Assembly (NCBI GenBank): GCA_026419115.1
Contig: JAOAAA010000005.1
Location: forward strand, 7,776 to 56,629
Source: Gemmataceae bacterium
Lineage (GTDB): Bacteria > Planctomycetota > Planctomycetia > Gemmatales > Gemmataceae
DNA length: 48,854 nt
Reading direction: 5' to 3'
Notes under the pieces: generated by a model
What the model saw: only the letters and a program-made list of their open reading frames with translations
Told to the model about the DNA's origin: nothing
Database searches by the model: none
Part shown: in pieces, positions 1-8,124 of the stretch
Numbering within the stretch: the first letter of the stretch is position 1
How the letters are laid out: each line of letters starts with the position of its first letter
Position numbers and translations under genes: made by a program

Positions 1-276
1 AAGGCAATTCTCAGTTTTACTTCGATCGGCGGCGGGTTGGTTGCAAGCGATGGGAAAGAACTCACCGGTTTCACGATCGCCGGTGAGGACAAAGTTTTCC
101 ATCCTGCCACGGCTAAAATAGAAGGCGATACCGTGATTGTGACCTGTGACAAAGTGACCAAACCCGTTGCCGTCCGATATGGCTGGAAGAACTTTCCTGT
201 GGTTAATTTGGCCAATAAAGAGGGGTTACCTGCTAGCCCATTCCGCACCGATGATTTTCCGACGATGTTGAAATAA
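1..276 (+). CDS. Sialate O-acetylesterase-like protein, C-terminal end (5' truncated)
   Basis: The reading frame is open from base 1, so the gene starts before the window. The visible 91 residues carry the usual C-terminal signature of the SGNH-type sialate O-acetylesterase family: a GGGL turn, GFTIAGEDK, an AKIEGDTVIV strand, VAVRYGW and a closing NKEGLPASPFRTD. These enzymes remove O-acetyl groups from sialic acids or other sugars and are usually exported. The catalytic serine block lies outside the window, so activity cannot be judged. The stop TAA at 274-276 lies inside the first unit of a short tandem repeat that continues downstream. Confidence 0.85.
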   Translation, partial: KAILSFTSIGGGLVASDGKELTGFTIAGEDKVFHPATAKIEGDTVIVTCDKVTKPVAVRYGWKNFPVVNLANKEGLPASPFRTDDFPTMLK

Positions 277-345
277 CCCGTCGTCGAGAATTATCAGGAT
301 ACAGAAATAACCCGTTAGAGAAATTTCTGGAAGCAGAAATAATTT
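270..345. repeat. Decayed tandem repeat over the esterase stop codon
   Basis: The 12-mer GAAATAACCCGT starts at 270 and again at 304, and a shorter relative GAAATAATTT starts at 336, giving periods of 34 and 32 bp. Copies one and two also match beyond the 12-mer in about 13 of 18 positions. The TAA of each copy corresponds to the stop codon of the esterase gene. The repeat fills most of the 88 bp between this gene and the convergent helicase gene. It could also help end transcription, but no strong hairpin with a T run is visible. Confidence 0.75.
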
Positions 346-364
346 CGAGCTACCTCGGGACATC

Positions 365-2599
365 TCAAGCTGTTTTTCTTTGTTGATTGGCCAAAAAGCT
401 CAAAACAATCCGAATCGAATCATAAGACACCTTTTCCTCTAGGGCAAGGTAAACGGGTTTCATCCGTTCGATCCCATGTTCCTTGGCTGCTTGAGTGATA
501 CGAGCTTCTAACTCACTATCGATCCACGGACGGATACTTTGCGGTTTGCATTCGTAGATGAAGTAACATAGGTAATCGCGGGCGGTTCGCTCGGCGATAT
601 TCAGTATGGCAGCAACCTCTGCGGGGTGTCGCCCCTCTCGATAGAGTGGATAAGATGCACGGGCATTCGCAGGGATGGGCTTGCCAAAAACACTCAGGTT
701 CGAGCTAGGGGGTCCTAGCCCCACATCCATTTCCAGTTTCAAGCTCAAGCAAACCTCGTTCACAATCAGGCAAATTTCGGGGCCATATTCACGGGTCTTT
801 TGAGCAGTCATGCCGTGGATGGTTTGGAGATGAACCACAATACTAGGGCGAATCCTCGATATTTCTCGGAGTACGCGATCCGAAAGAATATGGAACGGGG
901 CCACTTGGTGACGGTCGGCAATTTTCCGACGCCACGAGCGAAGGGCTTCATAAAGTTCGGGCGAAATCCCCTCCCAAGAAGTGTCACGGGCGCGTAATTC
1001 TTTTTCGGCAGACTTACGACTCAAGGTGGCCAAACGCACTTCCTTTTGTCCCCGTAATACTTGCCAACCGAGCGAAGAAATTTTCAAGATGGGATAGTCT
1101 TGACCTTCAGAGATTAACAAGGTTTGTGAAATTAATTGGTTGCACCAAGACCGAATCTCCGAAATGCGGCGATCCTTCAAAATCCCGAAGACGTTGAGTG
1201 AGGTATGGCCGGCCTGTTCCATCCGGTCGGAACTATCTCCATGCAAAAGCTCACAAATGTAGCCCAAACCGTAGCGCTCTTCTGTGCGAGCTACTGCGGA
1301 GAGAATTTTTTGAGCGAGAACGATCGAATCGGGTTCGTAATCGACCTCGGCAAGGCAAATATCACAGGCCCCACAATTGGGAAGGGGATATCGTTGACCA
1401 AAGTATTCAACCAAGGCTTTATGTCGGCATTGAGAACTGACACAAAACGAGTACATCTCATCGACATGGGTCAACATATTCTGTAACGCAGCGGGTTCCG
1501 CACGGCCTTGTTCTGCCGAAAGTTTAATCATCTCCTTACGGGTGTTCACATCTTTTCGGGAGTACAATAAAACACATTCCGCGCTCAGTTGATCTCGCCC
1601 TGCACGACCGGCCTCTTGCTGATAATTTTCGATCGATTGAGGCATTCCAACGTGAACCACAAATCGCAAATCCGGCCGGTCGATCCCCATCCCGAAGGCC
1701 ACTGTGGCTACGACCAGATCGCATTTCCCCATGATGAAGGCATCTTGGGTTTCTTTTCTCTCACGATCGTTGGCTTCTTTATCCTCCTCAGGATGACAAG
1801 CCCGATACCGACGAACATTGTAACCGAGTCCTCGGAGCTTTGCCGTGAATTGATCGACCTCTTTCCGAGACAGGCAATAAATGATTCCCGCCTCTCCCTG
1901 ATGACGTTCCAAAACCGCTAATACCTGCTCAAATGCTTTCGAGCGGGGAATAATCCGATAAGTCAGGTTGGGACGGTCAAAATTCCCAACATACTCAACA
2001 GGGTTTCGTAAAGCTAGTTGATTGAGAATATCCTCGCGAACACGCGGGGTGGCCGTTGCCGTAAAAGCATGGAAGGAAGCCTGAGGGATCAAAGTGCGAA
2101 GTTCTGCCAAACGGCGGTATTCTGGGCGAAAGTCGTGCCCCCATTGAGAAATACAATGAGCCTCATCGATGGCAAATGTTTTCACCCCCAAGGAGACCAA
2201 GTAATCTCGAAATCGATCACTCGAAAGTTTCTCCGGAGAAACGTATAACAGGCGGGCTTGACGCGAATTCAAAAGATAAAATGCCTCTCTTCGTTGTGTC
2301 TCATCCAAAGAACTATCAATCCGCACAGCACAGATATTGACTTCTCGAAGGGAATCGACCTGATCTTTCATCAAAGCAATTAACGGAGAAACCACGACTG
2401 TCAATTCCTCGGAGCGAAAGGCGGCCGGTGCCTGATAGCATAGAGATTTCCCCCCCCCTGTCGGCATAATTACCAAAGAATCACGCCGCTCCAAAATGGC
2501 AGAGATTGCCTTAGCTTGCATGGGTCTCAGGCTTGAAAATCCCCATTTTTCTGCAATCAATCCTAGAAGCTCTTTCGGTAATTTGGGTGAATCTTCCAT
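365..2599 (-). CDS. recQ: RecQ-family ATP-dependent DNA helicase
   Basis: A 744-residue 3'-5' superfamily 2 DNA helicase. Walker A (PTGGGKSLCYQ) is at about residues 46-56, the DEAH box with CISQWGHDFRPEY at 145-161, and motif VI QEAGRAGRD near 328. A zinc-binding cysteine cluster follows at about 386-415, then an RQC/HRDC-type region at about 535-610 and a C-terminal helix-turn-helix block (AEVAAILNIAERTARDYL). This is the long RecQ architecture used in recombination repair and fork restart. I start at the ATG at 2599; a TTG six codons upstream is less likely. The Walker A glycines are encoded through a run of nine C on the plus strand (2450-2458). The nearest upstream gene on this strand is 168 bp away. 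Confidence 0.95.
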   Translation of the reverse strand: MEDSPKLPKELLGLIAEKWGFSSLRPMQAKAISAILERRDSLVIMPTGGGKSLCYQAPAAFRSEELTVVVSPLIALMKDQVDSLREVNICAVRIDSSLDETQRREAFYLLNSRQARLLYVSPEKLSSDRFRDYLVSLGVKTFAIDEAHCISQWGHDFRPEYRRLAELRTLIPQASFHAFTATATPRVREDILNQLALRNPVEYVGNFDRPNLTYRIIPRSKAFEQVLAVLERHQGEAGIIYCLSRKEVDQFTAKLRGLGYNVRRYRACHPEEDKEANDRERKETQDAFIMGKCDLVVATVAFGMGIDRPDLRFVVHVGMPQSIENYQQEAGRAGRDQLSAECVLLYSRKDVNTRKEMIKLSAEQGRAEPAALQNMLTHVDEMYSFCVSSQCRHKALVEYFGQRYPLPNCGACDICLAEVDYEPDSIVLAQKILSAVARTEERYGLGYICELLHGDSSDRMEQAGHTSLNVFGILKDRRISEIRSWCNQLISQTLLISEGQDYPILKISSLGWQVLRGQKEVRLATLSRKSAEKELRARDTSWEGISPELYEALRSWRRKIADRHQVAPFHILSDRVLREISRIRPSIVVHLQTIHGMTAQKTREYGPEICLIVNEVCLSLKLEMDVGLGPPSSNLSVFGKPIPANARASYPLYREGRHPAEVAAILNIAERTARDYLCYFIYECKPQSIRPWIDSELEARITQAAKEHGIERMKPVYLALEEKVSYDSIRIVLSFLANQQRKTA

Positions 2600-2720
2600 A
2601 GTAAACCAGATTAGCAAAATTCAAAAGGGGCTGTCTATCGCAGTTCCCAAAAAATATGCTCCCGTCGAATCGAATAAGCTGCAGTTTTTACAAAAATGCC
2701 GACCGTTCGGATCGGTTCGA

Positions 2721-2730
2721 GGGGGGGGGG
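2721..2730. repeat. Intergenic run of ten G
   Basis: Ten consecutive G lie between the stop of the small membrane protein gene and the start of recQ, 122 bp upstream of the recQ ATG. This is the only tract of nine or more G/C in the window outside a reading frame. Because it lies upstream of recQ, length changes could affect its expression; that is inference only. Confidence 0.9.
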
Positions 2731-2766
2731 AACTCACTAGGGCTTATTCGACGTTGGGAATTTTGG

Positions 2767-3231
2767 TTATTTAGGAAAGGTACGTTGCCAATTCGTTTGC
2801 GAGAATTCGCGATTGAGTTCATCGATTTTACTTTGAGGAATCTTGTCGGGGTTGGCCATGCGCCGGAATTTCGCGAAAGAAATCACCTGCCGAGCCACCC
2901 GTTCTTCATCGGATTGACCAGCATAAAATCGTCTGACATAGTTCATTGTGTTTGAGTCTTGTTCGTTTGTCCACAAGAACAACTCCACTGTTTGTTTGAG
3001 TGACTTTTCTCCTCTCAAAAGAGCCTGTAATGCCTCTTCCTTGAGACTGATCCTTTCCAGTGAGCTGAATTGTTCTCTCCCAGCGGGGATTATCTCTTCC
3101 ATGTGTTGTGCAGGATTCGTGTCATCTTCTAATGACCATTGATCCAAATGCCAAACCATGGGGACCAGAAAGTATCCACCAAACAGCATACCACAGGCGA
3201 TGAGCATCCCCTTCGGGGTTGAGAGTGTCAT
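2767..3231 (-). CDS. Small membrane-anchored protein of unknown function
   Basis: A 154-residue protein not recognised as a named family. Residues about 7-26 form one hydrophobic segment (GMLIACGMLFGGYFLVPMV), so it is probably anchored in the membrane by its N-terminus. The remainder is charged and mostly helical, with repeated motifs rich in Glu, Arg and Gln. I chose the ATG at 3231 because GGAG lies about 11 bases upstream; a TTG at 3246 would add five residues. It lies upstream of recQ on the same strand. Nothing in the sequence suggests catalysis. Confidence 0.7.
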   Translation of the reverse strand: MTLSTPKGMLIACGMLFGGYFLVPMVWHLDQWSLEDDTNPAQHMEEIIPAGREQFSSLERISLKEEALQALLRGEKSLKQTVELFLWTNEQDSNTMNYVRRFYAGQSDEERVARQVISFAKFRRMANPDKIPQSKIDELNREFSQTNWQRTFPK

Positions 3232-3704
3232 GTCTACAAACTCCAAGAATCGAAGCTGACAGAATCAGCTAGTTTGGGCCGCCCGATTTAATATCGGGGG
3301 TAAAAGGCAGGTAATTATCTAACCCCGAGTTATGATCGGGGTCTCGTGATCCATGTGAGAAATTGGAGTCTACCATGATCTTCTCTTTATGATTGGGAGA
3401 GGAACAATCAAATCATGGATCAACAAAAATCTTAGAGTAGGGAATCATGGGAATGGTTCCAAGAATTCTCCAAAAAGTTTTTCGACCGAAGAGGAAATTC
3501 TCCACACAGTCGCTAAAAGTACTTTCCGTTGGCAGGGATAGGGAGTTTGAACCCGTTCAGCTGAAAGGAAATTTGTCCCCACCGGTGTTTTTAGAAACAG
3601 ACAGGTCGAGCCATTGACCATAGAAATATCAACTCAGAGTTTATTTCAGTTTGTTGGGGCTGATCTGTAATCGTCTAGTGTGTTGATTTCTCGGAGGTTT
3701 TGGG
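3232..3704. other. Intergenic region with two inverted repeats
   Basis: A divergent intergenic stretch of 473 bp between the small membrane protein gene (leftward) and the PQQ gene (rightward). It holds a perfect hairpin ACCCCGA/TCGGGGT at 3322-3328 and 3336-3342 with a 7-base loop and no T run. A second inverted repeat, CCATGAT/ATCATGG, lies at 3373-3379 and 3412-3418. Promoters for both genes should be here, but I see no convincing -35/-10 pair. A 56-codon frame at 3447-3617 is possible but unsupported. Confidence 0.6.
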
Positions 3705-5012
3705 ATGTTACGTCCTCTATTGCTCCTTCTTTTCTCCATGACCACGCTGATCTACAGCGAAGATTCTTGGCCCACTTGGCGCGGCCCTCAGGCCAATGGG
3801 GTGGCTCCCAAAACGGCTCAACCCCCTACAAAATGGGATGAGAAAAACAACATCAAGTGGAAGATACCTCTTTCAGGGAAGGGAAGTGCCACACCGATCG
3901 TTTGGGGCGATCAGATATTTGTCGTTACAGCCACCAAGACGGACCGATTAGCCAAACCCGAAGAGCTTCCCAAAATCGATCCAACTTTTCAAACCAAAAC
4001 GACTCCGCCAAATCACTTTTATCGCTTTGAGGTGTTTTGCTACGATCGTCACACGGGTAAAGAAATTTGGAAGCAACTCGCGAACGAAGCCATCCCTCAT
4101 GAAGGACATCACGAGACACACTCCTACGCTGCCGGTTCTCCCACTACCGATGGCAAGCGTTTGTATGTTTCGTTTGGTTCATTTGGGATTTATGCTTATG
4201 ATCTTTCGGGTAAGCTGCTTTGGAGACGAGATTTGGGCCGAATTCATTCGCGACTTGGTTGGGGCGAGGCCGTGACGCCTGTCGTCTATGGCGATTCCTT
4301 GATTTTGAATTGGGATCAAGAGGCCAACTCCAAGTTGATTGTTCTGGATGCTAGTACGGGCAAAACAAAATGGGAAGCCCAACGAGACGAAAAAACCAGT
4401 TGGAATACCCCGTTCGTGGTCGATCATCAAGGACAAACCCAAGTGATCATCAACGGGACCAATCGAATTCGTTCCTACGACCTGAAGGAAGGGAAGGTGC
4501 TTTGGGAAGTCGGGGGTATGACGGTGAATGCGATTCCTTCCCCTTTGGTTTCTGAGGGTGTGGCCTACATCATGAGTGGGTATCGGGGAGCCGCCGCGGT
4601 CGCTGTCCCGCTAAATAGCAAGGGTGAACTTAAAGAGAATCAGGTTCTTTGGCGCCACGGCAAGGGGACACCGTATGTTCCTTCCCCGATTCTCTACGAA
4701 GGACGATTGTACTTCACTGCTGCCAATACACCGGTTCTCACCGTTCTCGATGCAAAAACCGGAAAAGTGCTACTGGAAGGGGAACGACTCCCCAAACTGA
4801 GCAGCTTCTACTCTTCGCCCATGATTGCAGGGGGACATTTGTACTTGGCCGATCGCAATGGAACCACAGCCGTTTTGACCCTAGGGGATAAACCCGAAGT
4901 GGTTTCTCTAAACAAACTCGATGATAGCTTCGATGCCTCACCGGTTACCGTGGGAAAAACCCTGTACCTGCGCGGGGAAAAATATCTATATGCTATTGAA
5001 GAAAAGAAATAG
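3705..5012 (+). CDS. Exported PQQ-type beta-propeller repeat protein
   Basis: A 435-residue protein with an N-terminal signal peptide (MLRPLLLLLFSMTTLIYS). The mature part begins with the WPTWRGPQANGV block typical of planctomycete PQQ-like propeller proteins. Blades repeat as short strands ending in forms such as LDASTGKTKWE, YDLKEGKVLWEV and LDAKTGKVL, the pattern shared by BamB and PQQ dehydrogenase propellers. No dehydrogenase active-site or calcium-binding signature was recognised, so it is probably a scaffold or binding protein outside the cytoplasmic membrane. GGAGG at 3693-3697, seven bases before the ATG, fixes the start. It precedes purF by 75 bp. Confidence 0.85.
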   Translation: MLRPLLLLLFSMTTLIYSEDSWPTWRGPQANGVAPKTAQPPTKWDEKNNIKWKIPLSGKGSATPIVWGDQIFVVTATKTDRLAKPEELPKIDPTFQTKTTPPNHFYRFEVFCYDRHTGKEIWKQLANEAIPHEGHHETHSYAAGSPTTDGKRLYVSFGSFGIYAYDLSGKLLWRRDLGRIHSRLGWGEAVTPVVYGDSLILNWDQEANSKLIVLDASTGKTKWEAQRDEKTSWNTPFVVDHQGQTQVIINGTNRIRSYDLKEGKVLWEVGGMTVNAIPSPLVSEGVAYIMSGYRGAAAVAVPLNSKGELKENQVLWRHGKGTPYVPSPILYEGRLYFTAANTPVLTVLDAKTGKVLLEGERLPKLSSFYSSPMIAGGHLYLADRNGTTAVLTLGDKPEVVSLNKLDDSFDASPVTVGKTLYLRGEKYLYAIEEKK

Positions 5013-5046
5013 TTGAGACGAAGATTCCCCAAGCGATTTCCTTCGC

Positions 5047-5052
5047 TATAAT
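5047..5052 (+). promoter_or_regulatory. Possible -10 element for purF
   Basis: TATAAT matches the sigma-70 -10 consensus exactly, 35 bp before the purF ATG. It lies within the 11-mer TTCGCTATAAT, which also occurs before prfB at 30946-30956. No good -35 hexamer is at the right spacing, so the call is weak. Confidence 0.4.
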
Positions 5053-5087
5053 AACCAAAGAAATCCGTTTTTTTTGAGAATGCCAGA

Positions 5088-6734
5088 ATGGCTGAATTGC
5101 AGCATGAATGCGGTGTGGCGGCCCTTTATCATCTCGGTGGAGAAGTCTCTCCGCTAATCCCCGATAGAAACCCTCGGAATGTTTCGCGACTGATGCCGCG
5201 AATGCTCATCGACCTGCAAAATCGTGGGCAGCTGGCTGCCGGAATGAGTACTTTTGACCCCACTCGCCGGCAAATTCTCGAGACCTACAAAGAAATTGGT
5301 ACCGTGATGGAGGCTTTTCGTCTCAGTCGAGAAGACAAGGCGAAAAAGATCATGGAAGAACATCGCGGCATCGCTGCGATAGGTCATGTCCGTTATGCGA
5401 CCTGTGGCGACAACACCCGCTCGTATGCTCAACCTTTTGAGCGAGAGCATGGTTGCCGCTGGAAATGGTTTGCCTTTGCCTTTAATGGCCAATTGGCTAA
5501 CTTCCCCGAACTGAGACGGGATTTACTCAAGCTGTCGGATTATCACCTCACGCGGGATAACGATACCGAGGTGCTTATGCACTATCTCGCGCACGAACAT
5601 CGGGGCGAAGAGCAACCCAATTTAGTCGATTTATTCAGTTCGGCCAGTCAAAAGTTCGATGGTTCCTACAACATTGTTTACCTCAATGCCCTTGGGGATT
5701 TAGTGGTGTTGCGTGACCCGTTGGGGTTGCGTCCTTTGTGTTGGGCGACCGATGGCAAACTCTTCGGGGCTGCCAGCGAGAATGTGCCCCTTGCGAATTT
5801 GGGCTTTACAGAAATTCACAATGTCGAACCGGGCGAGATGATCATCGTTCGGCAAGGGAAAATCCAGCGGCACCGTTACGCGCCGATCCGTAAGCCGGCC
5901 CATTGCTTTTTCGAGTGGATTTACTTCGCCAATGTAGCGAGCAATCTCGATGATCGCAGCGTGTATGTCGCCCGATCGAATTTGGGTCGCGAATTGGCAT
6001 GGCAAGAGATGCGGGCCGGACGGGTTAAACTCGATGGTGATACTATCGTTGTCCCCGTGCCCGATACCGCCAAAGCTGCCGCTGATGCCATGGCTCACGA
6101 ATTGCGGGTCCCCTGCGTTGAAGGACTCATGCGCAACCGAGCCGTGGGACGGACCTTCATTGAAGGGGCCAATCGCATGGATCGGGTGAAACTCAAATAC
6201 ACCCCCCTGCGCGAAGTACTACAAGGGAAGCGGGTTCTTCTCGTAGAAGATTCGATTGTCCGCAGCACCACTTTGCAGGCATTGCTTTCTCACTTACGGG
6301 AAAGGGGGGGGGCCAAAGAAGTTCACGTTCGGGTTGCCTGCCCGCCGATTATTGCCCCGTGTTTTTATGGCATTGATATGTCCACCGTCCGCGAGTTATT
6401 CGCTCCCCGATTTATGCCTCGAATTCAGAAAGGTTGGAAGCCGACTGTCGCCGATCAGGATCGCATGGCCAAAGAACTCGGTGCCGATACCTTAATGTAT
6501 CTTCCTGTCGAGGCGATTGCTCGGAGTCTGAATTTGGATGAGGACCGCCTTTGCCGTGCTTGTATCACGGGTGATTATCCTACTCCGACGGGTGAACAAC
6601 TCTATGAGCTTTCGTTGAAGCAAATCGAAAATGGAAACAACAATGGTTCCTGCCGAACTTACGAAAGCGGCGATTCTTCTGGGATTTTTCCTGCGGTCGG
6701 TACGGTCGATGCCGTCGCCCGAACCACTGGCTGA
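5088..6734 (+). CDS. purF: Amidophosphoribosyltransferase (PurF)
   Basis: Catalyses the first committed step of purine synthesis, moving the glutamine amide to PRPP. The N-terminal class II amidotransferase begins MAELQHECGV, so a seven-residue peptide must be cleaved to expose the cysteine nucleophile. The phosphoribosyltransferase loop reads VEDSIVRSTT rather than the common DDSIVRGTT. Four cysteines in the contexts HCFFEW, PCFYGIDM and LCRACITGDYP match the iron-sulphur cluster ligands of the Bacillus-type enzyme. At 548 residues it is somewhat longer than usual, with extra sequence in the amidotransferase domain and a low-complexity tail. A run of nine G (6304-6312) encodes part of RGGA without breaking the frame. 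Confidence 0.93.
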   Translation: MAELQHECGVAALYHLGGEVSPLIPDRNPRNVSRLMPRMLIDLQNRGQLAAGMSTFDPTRRQILETYKEIGTVMEAFRLSREDKAKKIMEEHRGIAAIGHVRYATCGDNTRSYAQPFEREHGCRWKWFAFAFNGQLANFPELRRDLLKLSDYHLTRDNDTEVLMHYLAHEHRGEEQPNLVDLFSSASQKFDGSYNIVYLNALGDLVVLRDPLGLRPLCWATDGKLFGAASENVPLANLGFTEIHNVEPGEMIIVRQGKIQRHRYAPIRKPAHCFFEWIYFANVASNLDDRSVYVARSNLGRELAWQEMRAGRVKLDGDTIVVPVPDTAKAAADAMAHELRVPCVEGLMRNRAVGRTFIEGANRMDRVKLKYTPLREVLQGKRVLLVEDSIVRSTTLQALLSHLRERGGAKEVHVRVACPPIIAPCFYGIDMSTVRELFAPRFMPRIQKGWKPTVADQDRMAKELGADTLMYLPVEAIARSLNLDEDRLCRACITGDYPTPTGEQLYELSLKQIENGNNNGSCRTYESGDSSGIFPAVGTVDAVARTTG

Positions 6735-6782
6735 AATTTTTCTCCCCGCCGGCCACCTTCCTTTTTTATCCTTCCTATCAAA

Positions 6783-6874
6783 TCAAGAGATGTTTATCCA
6801 TCAAGATGATGTGTTTTCATCAAGAGATGTTTATCCATCAAGATGATCTGTTCTCATCGAGCGAAGTGTTTCCA
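6783..6874. repeat. 37-bp tandem repeat between convergent genes
   Basis: Two adjacent 37-bp units (6783-6819 and 6820-6856) differ at two positions. A third, strongly diverged copy appears to continue at 6857 and runs into the 3' end of the leftward TPR gene (stop 6875-6877). Read on the minus strand, the repeats therefore follow that gene's stop codon. There are no spacers, so this is not a CRISPR array. Each unit contains a small CATC/GATG inverted repeat. Confidence 0.85.
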
Positions 6875-8098
6875 CTATCTTCCGACCAGACAAGCAGGGG
6901 TATGTTCTTTGAGATTTCTCAACAAAGGACCAATCACGGGCTCCAAGGAGGGGTTTAATCTTAGGGCTTCGTTCCATTCTCGCTGGGCCTCGAACGGTCG
7001 ATTTCGCATTTTGTAATGCAATCCTAGTTCATAACGGAAGTGGGCTTCCTCGCTGGGAATTTTTTGTATCGCTTCTTTGAGAATCGCTTCCACACGCGGA
7101 TAGTCCCTTTGTTCGGCTGCATTGTTGGCTAACGCATCGAACGCTTCCACACAGGCTGTTCTCACGTTGGGTTTGTCGAGTCGAGATAATCCCTCTTTCA
7201 AAAACTCGTTCAGAATAACATCGCTTTCGGCAAAGCGTTTTTGCAGTTGGTAAACCTCACTCAAGCGACGTAGCGCCACGGGGTTATTCGGTAGTGTGAG
7301 TAAAATTCGTTCCGCTTCACTGAGACGATCGAGCGCGATGAGATCAGCAGCATATTCGATTTTCTCCGACCATTTGGCCGATTCTTTTGGGGCACGGTTA
7401 ACCCGTTCGTTTATCTTGGAAATATCTCTGGCGAGCATTTTCTTCAGGTCGGAAAGGGTCCGCGAATCGGAACCGACGGAGAATGGTCGATCCGGTGCTA
7501 AGTCATTCAAACCTTCCAGATCATGACTGGCTCGAAGCAAGCGACCCCGAGAAATTTCGTCGCTCACCCGAGGGAGATTTTCTTTGAGCAATTTCTCAGC
7601 CCAAATGGCAGGGAGTAAGAAGGCCACCACAAGGCCAACGATGATTGCTATTTTGGATCGAGGCCAGTCGGGTGTTCCGACCCGTGCCGCCATGAGAAAC
7701 GGGATCGTCAAACCGATCGCTACAAAGGTACGAATCACGATCCGTAGCCCAAAGCCAACCTCCAAACTCTCAAGGTGTTCACCAAGAGAATCGATACCCA
7801 CAAAGGCGATCCCACACATGAGAAAGCCGACCATAAGAAACGGTATCGCATTCTGAATTTTCAGAGCGCATTTCAGCAGATCGGCAATCAGCAGGCTGAG
7901 AGGAAGAACGGCCAAGAAATGAACCACCAACAGAGAAGGCCAACCATAGGGTTTTACAGCCAGCCCGTGAGAATCGCGTTCAGCAGGCGCAGCCAAGTTC
8001 AGCGTCGTTAAAGGGAGCACCACGGCCAAAAGCGAAAAGAGGAAGGTTCGATTCACGATGGCATTTCCAGAACTGGGCTGGGGAATGGTTCGATTCAC
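6875..8098 (-). CDS. Polytopic membrane protein with C-terminal TPR domain
   Basis: A 407-residue protein. The first half has about five hydrophobic segments (for example PSLLVVHFLAVLPLSLLIA and IAIIVGLVVAFLLPAIWA). The second half is helical with TPR-like units, such as SEYQL-type pairs near residues 280-310 and a clear unit ending REWNEALRLNPSLEP. It may hold a protein complex at the membrane; no enzyme motif is visible. The GTG start overlaps the stop of the preceding gene by four bases (8095-8098), so the two are likely co-translated. A second GTG at 8056 begins the same codons (GTG AAT CGA ACC) because of a 42-bp tandem duplication, so the true start is uncertain by 14 codons. Confidence 0.75.
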   Translation of the reverse strand: MNRTIPQPSSGNAIVNRTFLFSLLAVVLPLTTLNLAAPAERDSHGLAVKPYGWPSLLVVHFLAVLPLSLLIADLLKCALKIQNAIPFLMVGFLMCGIAFVGIDSLGEHLESLEVGFGLRIVIRTFVAIGLTIPFLMAARVGTPDWPRSKIAIIVGLVVAFLLPAIWAEKLLKENLPRVSDEISRGRLLRASHDLEGLNDLAPDRPFSVGSDSRTLSDLKKMLARDISKINERVNRAPKESAKWSEKIEYAADLIALDRLSEAERILLTLPNNPVALRRLSEVYQLQKRFAESDVILNEFLKEGLSRLDKPNVRTACVEAFDALANNAAEQRDYPRVEAILKEAIQKIPSEEAHFRYELGLHYKMRNRPFEAQREWNEALRLNPSLEPVIGPLLRNLKEHTPACLVGR

Positions 8099-8124
8099 GA
8101 TGTCACTCCCAGTGCTCGAGCCGT
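8041..8124. repeat. 42-bp tandem duplication over a stop/start junction
   Basis: The 16-mer GGTTCGATTCACGATG is present at 8045-8060 and 8087-8102, and similarity extends over most of a 42-bp unit. It covers the 3' end of the histidine-rich membrane protein gene and the start of the TPR gene. The downstream copy became the first 14 codons of the TPR gene or an alternative start. Because 42 is divisible by three, both GTG codons are in frame. Confidence 0.8.

Noticed and set aside
3447-3617. 56-codon reading frame in the intergenic region
   Set aside because: No clear ribosome binding site, no recognisable domain, and composition like the surrounding intergenic DNA.
6783-6856. Two 37-bp repeats as a CRISPR array
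   Set aside because: Units are adjacent with no spacers, the third copy is highly diverged and no cas gene is present.
8045-8060. GGTTCGATTC at 8045 and 8087, resembling a tRNA T-arm
   Set aside because: The flanks do not form the T stem or a cloverleaf, and both copies lie within coding sequence duplicated as a 42-bp unit.
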